DNA from: Deltaproteobacteria bacterium
GTDB taxonomy: Bacteria > Desulfobacterota > GWC2-55-46 > JADFVP01
Direction of reading: 5' to 3'
NCBI GenBank assembly: GCA_029262515.1
Contig: JAJCZH010000002.1
Location: 1 to 64,000 of the forward strand
DNA: 64,000 bases
The notes below the pieces were generated by a model that did no database searches, was not told where the DNA came from, and worked only from the letters and a program-made list of their open reading frames with translations. A program made the position numbers and the translations under genes. Shown here piece after piece: positions 44,430 through 52,697 of the stretch (the first letter of the stretch is position 1; each line of letters opens with the position of its first letter).

Positions 44430-45245
44430 ATGCTGGAGTCTGTTTTGGGCCACAAAATCTTTCAGGTAGACACCTTTACCGACGTTGCTTTCGGTGGAAA
44501 CCCGGCAGCGGTCTGCCTGCTCGACGGCCCGACAGACCCAAGGTGGCTTCAAAAGATCGCAGCCGAGTTTAACCTCAGCGAAACAGCCTTTGTCTTTAAA
44601 AGAGATGAAGGCGGTTACGGACTCAGGTGGTTTACTCCTACGATTGAGGTAGATCTCTGCGGCCATGCCACCATTGCCGCTGCCCACGCCTTGTTTGAAG
44701 AGGGGTTGGTGCCGCCCGGCGAATATATCCGTTTTTATACGAAGAGCGGCCTGCTCATGACACGCTTACAGGGCAACTGGATAGAGATGAACTTTCCGGC
44801 CGATATCGTGCGAAAAGTCGAAATCCCGCCCATGCTTACCGAAGCGATAGGTATTGAGCCACGGTTTGTAGCCAAGGGCAAGTTCGATTACCTGGTACAG
44901 CTTTCGAGCGAAGCAGAGGTTCGCGAGCTTAAGCCGAACATGGAGCTTCTGACCGGCCTGCCTGTACGCGGCATAATCGTAACCGCAGCCTCCGGGAAAA
45001 AAGGTATAGACTTTATCTCACGCTTCTTCGCCCCAGCCGCCGGTATAAGTGAAGACCCTGTTACGGGCTCGGCACACTGCATGCTCGGAGTCTTCTACAG
45101 AGAACTGCTCGGAAAGACAGAAATGGTAGGATACCAGGCCTCCAAACGAGGCGGTACGGTCAAGATAAGCATGCACGAAGACAGGGTACTGTTAAGCGGT
45201 CAGGCCGTAATGATTTCGAAAGGGGAGGTGCTGGGTATAGAGTAG
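44430..45245 (+). CDS. PhzF-family isomerase/epimerase-like protein
   Basis: A 271-aa protein with the duplicated hot-dog-like PhzF fold: KIFQVDTFTDVAFGGNPAAVC at the start, FNLSETAFVF with the catalytic Glu, WFTPTIEVDLCGHATIAAAHAL and EDPVTGSAHCMLGVFY. PhzF isomerises a chorismate-derived intermediate in phenazine synthesis, but most chromosomal relatives have unknown substrates. No other phenazine genes are present. It is 42 bp downstream of ubiG, so it may act with the quinone operon. No good SD precedes ATG 44430. Confidence 0.88.
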   Translation: MLESVLGHKIFQVDTFTDVAFGGNPAAVCLLDGPTDPRWLQKIAAEFNLSETAFVFKRDEGGYGLRWFTPTIEVDLCGHATIAAAHALFEEGLVPPGEYIRFYTKSGLLMTRLQGNWIEMNFPADIVRKVEIPPMLTEAIGIEPRFVAKGKFDYLVQLSSEAEVRELKPNMELLTGLPVRGIIVTAASGKKGIDFISRFFAPAAGISEDPVTGSAHCMLGVFYRELLGKTEMVGYQASKRGGTVKISMHEDRVLLSGQAVMISKGEVLGIE

Positions 45246-45269
45246 TTTGGCCGGGCATATTTGTAAGAA

Positions 45270-46034
45270 CTACCCGGCAGATGGGCTCCGCTCTTTTAAG
45301 CCGCGTTCTATTTCACCGGCAATCAATGCCGCAGCCTCTACAGGGTCTGCGGCATTTCTTATGGGACGGCCCACGACGATATAATCGGCCCCAGCACTAA
45401 TAGCCTCGTACGGAGTCGCCGTGCGGCGCTGGTCGTCAGGCGGGGCATCTGCCGAACGTATGCCCGGTGTTATTACAAGCAAATACGGATTGGCCTTTTT
45501 AACCTCGCGTGCTTCTAAAGGCGAGCAAATCACACCCGCGCAACCGGCCTCTCGTGCGATTGCCGCACGATGCAGCACAAGCTCGGAAGGAGCCGCAAAT
45601 CTGTTGCTGTCTATGCCGGCCTCGACCATGGCCTCTGCCGACATACTCGTAAGTACCGTTACGCCGAGCACCCCCAAACCTTTCCCGCTGCCACTACCTT
45701 CAGAAGAAGCCGCCGCCTCAACAGCCGCCTTTAAAAGCGGCCCTCCATCATCACAATGAACGGTAACAAACTCCACACCCAGAACCGAGGCTGAAGAGAG
45801 TGCATTTGTTACCGTAGCCGGAATATCATGCAGTTTTAGGTCGAGAAAGATTCCACATCCGGGCGCCGCAGCCTTAACGGCCTTAACGGCCTCAGGACCT
45901 GCGGATATAAAAAGCTCGAGACCTATTTTAAAGAGTCCCACGCTCTCTTTAAGAGACTCAACATACTCAAGCGCAGTATCGAGCGTTGGAAGGTCTAGCG
46001 GAAAGATTATTCTCTCGTGCGGTTTTTTAGCCAT
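45270..46034 (-). CDS. pyrF: Orotidine 5'-phosphate decarboxylase
   Basis: A 254-aa TIM-barrel enzyme, the last step of UMP synthesis. Active-site block GIFLDLKLHDIPATVTNAL (Asp-Lys-Asp array), early IIFPLDLPTLDTALEYVESL, and C-terminal VITPGIRSADAPPDDQRRTATP and YIVVGRPI. It is 23 bp downstream of pyrE. Its end is convergent with the PhzF gene; the 24-bp gap starts an imperfect GCCGGG/CCCGGC hairpin. Confidence 0.96.
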   Translation of the reverse strand: MAKKPHERIIFPLDLPTLDTALEYVESLKESVGLFKIGLELFISAGPEAVKAVKAAAPGCGIFLDLKLHDIPATVTNALSSASVLGVEFVTVHCDDGGPLLKAAVEAAASSEGSGSGKGLGVLGVTVLTSMSAEAMVEAGIDSNRFAAPSELVLHRAAIAREAGCAGVICSPLEAREVKKANPYLLVITPGIRSADAPPDDQRRTATPYEAISAGADYIVVGRPIRNAADPVEAAALIAGEIERGLKERSPSAG

Positions 46035-46057
46035 TGTCGGGTTAAAGGCGAAAAGAA

Positions 46058-46699
46058 CTACTCCTCGTCGTCATCTCCTTTGGCCGCTTTTTCCGCTATC
46101 TCATCGGTAAACTTTTCATGCAATGCCAGAAGATCGGCTTTTGTAAAGATATGGTCCAGCCTGCACCCGGTCTCCTCTTTTACCTTCTCAACCGCACCCT
46201 CTTCCCTGTCGATAAGCGTTATTACCCTTTGAATCTGACAGCCCGCTTCTCTGGCCTTCTCAATCGCCTTTATTATCGAGGCCCCGGAGGTTGTAACATC
46301 TTCAACTATTGCCACCCACGCCTCTTCACGAAGAGAACCCTCTATCCACTGTCCGGTACCATGGCCCTTCGGTTCTTTACGTACGATAAAGGTATCGAGC
46401 ATCTTGTTATTGAGCGTGGAACGGAAGGCCGTGGCGTAAGCTATGCCGTCAGCGCCCATGGTAAGCCCGCCGATTGCGTCAATCGGTGCGTTCTTCAACT
46501 CCTGGTAGAAAGCAAAAGCAACGAGTTCCATGCCCATGGAGTTCATCACCGTCTTTTTTGCGTCTATATATACGTCGCTCTTGGCGCCGCTCGAAAGTGT
46601 AAAACCGGCATCTTTGTCGTACTTAAAAGACTTCGTATAAAGAACCTCAAGAAGGTCGTCTTTATAGTTTTCACTCATGATCTGGTTATCTACAGCCAT
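46058..46699 (-). CDS. pyrE: Orotate phosphoribosyltransferase
   Basis: A 213-aa enzyme of pyrimidine synthesis forming OMP from orotate and PRPP. The PRPP motif is VAIVEDVTTSGASIIKAIE; also FTLSSGAKSDVYIDAKKT and FIVRKEPKGHGTGQWIEG. The acidic C-terminus (KGDDDEE) is unremarkable. ATG 46699 is supported by AAGGAG 8 nt upstream. It forms a pyrE-pyrF pair. The 250 bp upstream, shared divergently with the next gene, show no gene. Confidence 0.96.
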   Translation of the reverse strand: MAVDNQIMSENYKDDLLEVLYTKSFKYDKDAGFTLSSGAKSDVYIDAKKTVMNSMGMELVAFAFYQELKNAPIDAIGGLTMGADGIAYATAFRSTLNNKMLDTFIVRKEPKGHGTGQWIEGSLREEAWVAIVEDVTTSGASIIKAIEKAREAGCQIQRVITLIDREEGAVEKVKEETGCRLDHIFTKADLLALHEKFTDEIAEKAAKGDDDEE

Positions 46700-46950
46700 C
46701 TTAATAACTCCTTATATCTAATTTTATACTCAAAAAAATCGTCTGTCTATCTGTAGCATTAGTGCCATAAAAAGAAAGAAAGTTCAATACAATTCATAAA
46801 TAGATCTGCATAAGATGCCTATAGTTGGACTTTAGGCTAAAAGCCCGGCTGATGTGGAAACGAAGCCTTGATTTTTACTCCTATTTTTTATAAAATTCCT
46901 TATACCGCAACCGACTATTCGAATATACGCAGGCTTACAGGAGAGCTTTT

Positions 46951-47607
46951 ATGATTAACGACGCAACCAAGTGGTTACAGGCCTTCTTTGACCAAGTAGA
47001 GCCGATCAAGACCCGCGACCCCCTGTCCTACATATTAGGAGCCCAGAATGATGAAGAGCCCTCCTACTTCTACTACACGGATGCAGTGAAGATGGCCGGA
47101 CACTCCTGTCCGGCAGTATCGGGCGCTTTTCGTATAACGCAACTCGCCTTAAACGCGCTTTACGGCACTGAAACGCCAACGCGCGGCGAGATACGGGTAC
47201 TTATTAAGGGCGGTGCTCGAGACCTCGCTTACGGGCCACAGGCACAGGTAATCTCTTTAATTACCGGCGCCTCGGGAGAGACAGGCTTCAAGGGACTCGG
47301 CGGTCGCTTCGGCAGAAATGACCGGTTAAAGTTCGATGCGCTCGACCCACAGTTCTGTACATATATATTTCAAAGAGAGGATACAGGCAAGACAGTTAAG
47401 GTGGTCTACAACCCCTCGGCCCTCGGCTCCGATAATACCATGGCCCCGCTTATGCCGCTCGTCTTAAACGGCACGGCAACTGAAGAGCAGAAAAAACTGT
47501 TCGCTTCCCTCTGGCAGGGTAAAGTACGCTCGATTCTTTTAGAGAATGAATCGTTTCCGGGCCTCTTTACGATTGAAGAAGTTGAAGACTTCGTCTTCCC
47601 GCAGTAG
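46951..47607 (+). CDS. FmdE-superfamily-like protein, function unknown
   Basis: A 218-aa protein. The block KMAGHSCPAVSGAFRITQLALNAL resembles the GHxCPG metal/substrate-binding segment of FmdE-related proteins (small proteins related to formylmethanofuran dehydrogenase subunit E). Next comes TPTRGEIRVLIKGGARDLAYGP. No zinc-ribbon C-terminus and no TM segment are visible. ATG 46951 has GGAGAG upstream. Its neighbours (pyrimidine genes, FBPase) do not suggest a pathway. I do not assign a function. Confidence 0.6.
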   Translation: MINDATKWLQAFFDQVEPIKTRDPLSYILGAQNDEEPSYFYYTDAVKMAGHSCPAVSGAFRITQLALNALYGTETPTRGEIRVLIKGGARDLAYGPQAQVISLITGASGETGFKGLGGRFGRNDRLKFDALDPQFCTYIFQREDTGKTVKVVYNPSALGSDNTMAPLMPLVLNGTATEEQKKLFASLWQGKVRSILLENESFPGLFTIEEVEDFVFPQ

Positions 47608-47743
47608 GTTTCTATTATTACAGGATCGAACCGGACCGAAATAGAGAAAAACCTACGGAGTTTTTATAATTAAAATATTACCGTATCAGTCCGGGTAGAT
47701 ATCCGGGCCTGCTCTACACGGTCTCTTCTACAAAGGAGTTTTT

Positions 47744-48730
47744 ATGGCAACCGTAGGAATGTCCCTCACGCAGTTTCTTCTCGAAGAGCAACGCAACATA
47801 CCGGAATCTAAGGGAAGTTTCACCTCTCTCTTTAACGACCTCGTGGTTGCGGCAAAGATCATCTCAAGAGAGGTAAACAAGGCCGGCCTCATTGATATAC
47901 TCGGAGCCGCCGGTACGGTCAACGTTCAGGGCGAAGAGGTCCAGAAGCTCGACATACTCGCCAACGACACTATTGTCAATACTATGGAACACGGCGGTCA
48001 ACTTGCGGCAATGGCCTCCGAGGAGGTTGACGACTTTATACCTATCAACAAGAAATACCCTAGGGGCAAGTACCTGCTGCTCTTCGACCCTCTGGACGGC
48101 TCTTCCAATATAGACGTCAACATCTCCGTCGGCACCATCTTCTCAATCCTTAAGTGCAGAACCGGCAACGATGCGACAACAGAAGACTTTCTCCAGCCAG
48201 GGGTACAACAGGTCTGCGCCGGTTATATCCTCTACGGCTCCTCAACCATGTTCGTTTACTCTACCGGGCACGGAACACACGGCTTTACGCTCGACCCCAG
48301 CGTCGGCGAATTCCTGCTTTCACACGAAAATATCAAAATACCGGATGACGGCAAGATCTACAGCGCAAACGAGGCAAACGCAGAGAACTGGTTCCCCGGC
48401 ACGCAGAAATATATAAGAGGCCTCAAAGACAGAAGCCGCGGTTACAAGAGCAGGTATGTCGGCTCTCTGGTCTCGGACTTTCACCGTAACCTGCTGCGAG
48501 GCGGAGTCTTTGTCTACCCCTCCGACAAGAAAACAAAAAACGGTAAACTACGGCTCCTGTACGAGGCCAACCCGCTCGCCATGCTGGTCGAACAGGCCGG
48601 GGGAGCGGCGTCTACAGGAACAGAAAGAATTCTTGAAGTCACCCCTACGGAACTACACCAGAGAACCTCTTTAATTATTGGCAGCAAGAATGACGTAAAA
48701 GAGGCCGAAGAGCTCTGGAGCGAGGTCTAA
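47744..48730 (+). CDS. fbp: Fructose-1,6-bisphosphatase class I
   Basis: A 328-aa gluconeogenic/CBB enzyme. Metal-site motifs: ASEEVDD, LLFDPLDGSSNIDVNISVGTIFSI; substrate region RYVGSLVSDFHRNLLRGGVFVYP, and LLYEANPLAMLVEQAGG. All are diagnostic of class I FBPase. AAAGGAG lies 5-6 nt before ATG 47744. Followed by a 68-bp gap and a cation transporter gene on the same strand. Confidence 0.97.
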   Translation: MATVGMSLTQFLLEEQRNIPESKGSFTSLFNDLVVAAKIISREVNKAGLIDILGAAGTVNVQGEEVQKLDILANDTIVNTMEHGGQLAAMASEEVDDFIPINKKYPRGKYLLLFDPLDGSSNIDVNISVGTIFSILKCRTGNDATTEDFLQPGVQQVCAGYILYGSSTMFVYSTGHGTHGFTLDPSVGEFLLSHENIKIPDDGKIYSANEANAENWFPGTQKYIRGLKDRSRGYKSRYVGSLVSDFHRNLLRGGVFVYPSDKKTKNGKLRLLYEANPLAMLVEQAGGAASTGTERILEVTPTELHQRTSLIIGSKNDVKEAEELWSEV

Positions 48731-48798
48731 AAGATAATAGAAGCGGGCATCAGCGCCCTTTCCACCCTCGCTACCACATCTCCACCACCACTCAACCC

Positions 48799-49407
48799 AT
48801 GTCCAATTCATATAAAAAAGCGTTGTGGTTAGAATACTTTACGGTAGGGTATAACCTGGTTGAAGGCGTACTCTCTGTACTGGTCGGTTACATGAGCGGC
48901 TCTGTGGCCCTTGTCGGTTTCGGCCTTGATAGCGCAATAGAGTCTACCTCCGGCTCTATTCTTATCTGGAGGCTCCTAAAACATGGCCGTGTCCCCAAGG
49001 AACATGAAGAGCGTGTGGAGCGACAGGCTGTCAGGCTTGTCGGTATCAGCTTTTTGCTGCTCGGCAGCTACGTCCTGTACGGAGCAGTCAGTAAACTCTA
49101 CTATGCGCAAGAGCCCGAACCTACGCTATTCGGCATAGGAATCGCAGTCGCTTCGATTATAATTATGCCGCTATTGGCTCGCGCCAAAAAGAGAAGCGCA
49201 ATAGAGATATCATCACGCGCCCTTGAGGCCGACTCGCGCCAAACATGGATCTGTTCCATACTCTCGGCCGCGCTTATCGTCGGACTCGGCCTCAACTACC
49301 TCTTCGGCCTCTGGTGGGCCGACCCGGTTACGGCCATTATAATAGCCGGTTTTGTTTTCCGTGAGGCTGCCCATACATTTAAGACTAAACAGCTCTGCTC
49401 TTGCTGA
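48799..49407 (+). CDS. Short cation-diffusion-facilitator-like transporter
   Basis: A 202-aa protein with five or six TM helices: LWLEYFTVGYNLVEGVLSVLVGYMSGSVALVGFGLDSAIESTSG, ISFLLLGSYVLYGAV, and LEADSRQTWICSILSAALIVGLGL. This is CDF-like, but the cytoplasmic C-terminal domain is absent and the usual HxxxD of helix 5 reads DSRQT, so the metal site is altered. A C-terminal CSC could bind metal. No SD precedes ATG 48799. Convergent with the antiporter gene, 19 bp away. Confidence 0.78.
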   Translation: MSNSYKKALWLEYFTVGYNLVEGVLSVLVGYMSGSVALVGFGLDSAIESTSGSILIWRLLKHGRVPKEHEERVERQAVRLVGISFLLLGSYVLYGAVSKLYYAQEPEPTLFGIGIAVASIIIMPLLARAKKRSAIEISSRALEADSRQTWICSILSAALIVGLGLNYLFGLWWADPVTAIIIAGFVFREAAHTFKTKQLCSC

Positions 49408-49426
49408 ATCATATTCATGCAACCAT

Positions 49427-50602
49427 TCACGTCTCTATGTCACCTGCCTTGATCAATGCATACCGGGTTGCAAAGGGGCCTATCAACTCATAAAGAATCG
49501 TCGTTGCCGTTATCGTGACAAAGAGCATCTCTCCGAGTTCCGGAAAACGGCTCTTGGCGAGCAACGCAAGGCCGAGCGCAACACCGGCCTGCGGCATAAG
49601 GGCAAGACCCATATACCTCCTGACCGATTTATCTTTAACGCTGATATACCCGCCGATATACGACCCGCATACCTTGCCGATAATCCTGAAGAGAACATAT
49701 ACAAGAGCAACAACACCCAAAGAGACCATAAGCTCTACCTTGAAGTTGGCGCCGACAAGAACGTAGAACATAATATAGAGCGGCCAGTCTACTTTCTTTA
49801 GATGATCAAAAAACCTGTACGAGGTAGGTTCAAGGTTGATAACCACCGTACCGAAGACTATATTGGTTAAAAGCGCCGAGGCGCCAAAGAAGAGTGCAGT
49901 GCCTGTACTGAAAAAGAGTAGGCCGAGAATAAAGGTAAGCGCGTCCCCCCTCCTCTGCACGTACTTTCCGAACCACCGAACTATATAAGCCGCCAAGGTT
50001 CCGACTAGGGCTGCCGTAAGAAGTTCGAACCCGATATGAAAAAAGAGTGTTGATACGCCCCCTCCGGTACCTGTGTCAGCATGGGCATTCATGGCAAAAA
50101 AGAGGGTTATTGAAAAGAGTATAACCCCCCATGCATCATCCATAGAGACAATGCCCAGCAGAAGGTCCGTAAAGGGGCCTCGCGCATTGTACTGCATAAC
50201 TATCATCATGGTGGCGGTAGGGGCCGTTGCTGCTGCTATGGCGCCGTACACGGAGGCCATATAAATAGGCTCTTGGGTAATTAACAAGATACCGCCCATT
50301 ACAAAGAGAAAGGTTATGGAGGTTTCGAGCAGAGAGACCACCAGAACCGATGAACCGATCTTTCTAAAATTTTCACCGGAAAAGTTACTACCTATATGAA
50401 AGGCTATAAAACCGAGAACTATGTTGGACATAATATCCGACACACCGATCAGTTCCGTGTCGAGAAGGTTGAATATAGAAGGGCCGAGCAATACTCCAAG
50501 AAGTATGTAGGCTGTTACGCCTGGAACCTTGATTCGTGCCACAAGCCGTTCAGCAACAAGCGCACCGAGCAGAAGAATACCGATACTTAAGATGGTGTTC
50601 AC
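49427..50602 (-). CDS. Na+/H+ or K+/H+ antiporter, CPA2/Kef type
   Basis: A 391-aa protein with about 12 TM helices: VPGVTAYILLGVLLGPSIFNLLD, FIAFHIGSNFSGENFRKIG, AAATAPTATMMIV and GIVSMDDAWGVILF (the paired Asp of the ion site). These mark the sodium/hydrogen exchanger family. It lacks the RCK domain of KefB/C. The start overlaps the end of the CBS-domain gene by 4 bp, and that protein may supply nucleotide control (inference). Confidence 0.92.
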   Translation of the reverse strand: MNTILSIGILLLGALVAERLVARIKVPGVTAYILLGVLLGPSIFNLLDTELIGVSDIMSNIVLGFIAFHIGSNFSGENFRKIGSSVLVVSLLETSITFLFVMGGILLITQEPIYMASVYGAIAAATAPTATMMIVMQYNARGPFTDLLLGIVSMDDAWGVILFSITLFFAMNAHADTGTGGGVSTLFFHIGFELLTAALVGTLAAYIVRWFGKYVQRRGDALTFILGLLFFSTGTALFFGASALLTNIVFGTVVINLEPTSYRFFDHLKKVDWPLYIMFYVLVGANFKVELMVSLGVVALVYVLFRIIGKVCGSYIGGYISVKDKSVRRYMGLALMPQAGVALGLALLAKSRFPELGEMLFVTITATTILYELIGPFATRYALIKAGDIET

Positions 50603-51069
50603 AGCAGACCCTTCATTTTTAAGACTGCAACTATTATATCAAAAAGCGTTATAAACCCGACAAGCCGGCCCTCTTCTATCACCGGCAAACGCTCGACATT
50701 ATATTGCTTCATTTTCGACCTAAGCGCAGAGAGCTCTTCTTCGCTATCAATAGTAACGAAGTCGGTCTCCATAATATCAGCCACACTGACAGTGGTACCG
50801 ATATCGTCCGGAAGGTCTATTTCCTGAATATCGGCTTCGTTTATATTATATAGATGAGTAGATTTCAGAAGTTTTTCGAGGGCGGGGTTGTGCGGGGTAA
50901 AGACCTTCATGATATCTTCATAATCGACGATACCGATAACGACGCACTCTTTATCAACTACCGGCAGCGTGTGATAGTTGAAACGCATAAACTTTTTTAC
51001 CAGATCGACAATAGACTCTTCGGGCGCACAAGAGATGACTTCGCGGTTCATCACATCATTTACCAGCAT
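50599..51069 (-). CDS. CBS-domain pair protein
   Basis: A 156-aa protein with two CBS domains (residues about 3-60: VNDVMNREVISCAPEESIVDLVKKFMRFNYHTLPVVD; about 100-155: VADIMETDFVTIDSEEELSALRSKM). CBS pairs bind adenine nucleotides and gate transporters or enzymes. ATG 51069 has GAGG 8 nt upstream and gives the normal start; the frame extends to 51135. Overlap with the antiporter gene makes it the probable regulatory partner. Confidence 0.9.
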   Translation of the reverse strand: MLVNDVMNREVISCAPEESIVDLVKKFMRFNYHTLPVVDKECVVIGIVDYEDIMKVFTPHNPALEKLLKSTHLYNINEADIQEIDLPDDIGTTVSVADIMETDFVTIDSEEELSALRSKMKQYNVERLPVIEEGRLVGFITLFDIIVAVLKMKGLL

Positions 51070-51171
51070 GATATAGACCTCGCAAATAGGTGATACGAAG
51101 GGGCGAATATAAGAAACGTTTTGACCCGGTTCCATACTCAGTATATCAGATGTGGCCGGAGTATCTACCGG

Positions 51172-52644
51172 TTACTTGCCTATGCAGAACTCGGAAAAAA
51201 TTTGAGAGAGGATCTCATCGGTGGTCACGGAACCGGTTACCTCACCGATAGAGTTTAGAGCGGAACGGATGTCGGTAGCAACCAGCTCTAAAGGCCCAGG
51301 ACCTGTGGCGCCGGCACGCGCTCTGACGAGGGCACCGAGCGCATCTTCGAGCGAACGTTTCTGGCGTAAAGAAGTAATCATCTCCGAGCCCTCTGCGCCA
51401 ACCGGAAGGTCGGCAACGGTGCGTCCTGTAGCGAGTTCAAAGAGCGCATCTTCAAGCCCATCAAGCCCGGCTTGCTCTATATACTCAGGCGCATGTTTAG
51501 ATGTCTGCGCGGAAAAAGCACGTGCCGAGATAGTTACGCTCTTTATGCCTGCAAAAGAGTTCTGCAGTGCTTCTAACGCACCCTTGTCAGCGCTGTCTCT
51601 TTTGTTCGCAACGAGCAGAACCTTCTTACCCGTTATGCTAGTCGCTATACCATTATATATTTTCCTGTCCTCACCAAACTCGGCTGACGCGGATAGATCA
51701 ATAACAAAAAGTATTAGGTCTGCAGAGTCTATCTGAGCTCTTGCAGCCTCTACGCCTATCGACTCGACTCTGTCGGCAGTCTCTCTAAGACCCGCGGTAT
51801 CGATTAAACGCACGGGGATAGAACGGATATTTAACGGCTCTTCGATCCTGTCGCGAGTAGTACCCGGCACGGAAGTAACTATTGCGCGCTCTTCTTTTAA
51901 GAGCAGGTTCAGGAGGCTCGACTTGCCGACATTCGGCCTGCCGAGAATCAAGACCCTGAGACCGTCCTTTAGGGCCCGCCCTTCACCATAGGTAGCTAAA
52001 AGCTTCTTTAGAGCCCCGGTAGCTTCGTGAATCACTCTGTCAAGGTCCGTTAAAATTCCCGGCAACTCTCCGGGCTCCTCTTCTGGGAAATCGAGCGTTG
52101 CCTCCAGCCGAACCCGTAGACCGATCAAACTCTCTTTTATAGAGCTTATCCGCTTTGAAAGAGTACCGTCGAGCCGACTGCGAGCACTTTTAAGAGCACC
52201 GTCCGTAGAGGCCTTTATAACGTCTATTACGGCCTCTGCCTGAGTTAGGTCGAGTTTGCCGTTTATAAAAGCGCGGCGCGTAAACTCGCCCGGCTCGGCA
52301 AGGCGTGCGCCGGCGCCAAGCATTGCCTCCAGAACTCGGGTAGTTACCAGCACTCCTCCATGGCAAAATATCTCCACAGTATCTTCACCGGTGTACGAAG
52401 CCGGTCCAGACATAAAGACCATGAAACCGTCATCTACCTTTTCACCTTCGGGAGTTATTACGTTGCCGTAGTAAAGAAAGCGCTCTCTGTTCTTGTCAGT
52501 CTTTAAAGCTTCACCTGCAACTCGACGCACAAAAGCGCTCTTAGCGACACCCATTGCATCCGGGCCGCTTAAACGAACAATACCGATTGCGCCCTCACCG
52601 GGCGGTGTCGATACAGCGGCTATCGTGTCGCTCAAGTCCAACAT
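51172..52644 (-). CDS. mnmE: tRNA modification GTPase MnmE (TrmE)
   Basis: A 490-aa protein with an N-terminal formyl-THF-binding domain (TIAAVSTPPGEGAIGIVRLSG, PGEFTRRAFINGKLDLTQAEAV), a GTPase domain (LGRPNVGKSSLLN, GTTRDRIEE, DTAGLRE) and the C-terminal FCIGK (CxGK) motif. With MnmG it modifies wobble uridines. ATG 52644 gives the family N-terminus. It lies 53 bp downstream of yidC, with no jag gene between. Its usual downstream neighbour mnmG is about 38.6 kb away. Confidence 0.97.
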   Translation of the reverse strand: MLDLSDTIAAVSTPPGEGAIGIVRLSGPDAMGVAKSAFVRRVAGEALKTDKNRERFLYYGNVITPEGEKVDDGFMVFMSGPASYTGEDTVEIFCHGGVLVTTRVLEAMLGAGARLAEPGEFTRRAFINGKLDLTQAEAVIDVIKASTDGALKSARSRLDGTLSKRISSIKESLIGLRVRLEATLDFPEEEPGELPGILTDLDRVIHEATGALKKLLATYGEGRALKDGLRVLILGRPNVGKSSLLNLLLKEERAIVTSVPGTTRDRIEEPLNIRSIPVRLIDTAGLRETADRVESIGVEAARAQIDSADLILFVIDLSASAEFGEDRKIYNGIATSITGKKVLLVANKRDSADKGALEALQNSFAGIKSVTISARAFSAQTSKHAPEYIEQAGLDGLEDALFELATGRTVADLPVGAEGSEMITSLRQKRSLEDALGALVRARAGATGPGPLELVATDIRSALNSIGEVTGSVTTDEILSQIFSEFCIGK

Positions 52645-52697
52645 AAAGCGCTCTTCTATTTTGGGGTGTTTGTTGTGAGACAGCAAGTTCGAAGTGG

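Noticed and set aside
45246-45275. GCCGGG/CCCGGC inverted repeat between phzF-like and pyrF genes as a bidirectional terminator
   Set aside because: The stem is only about 6 bp with a 17-nt loop and there is no T-run on either strand.
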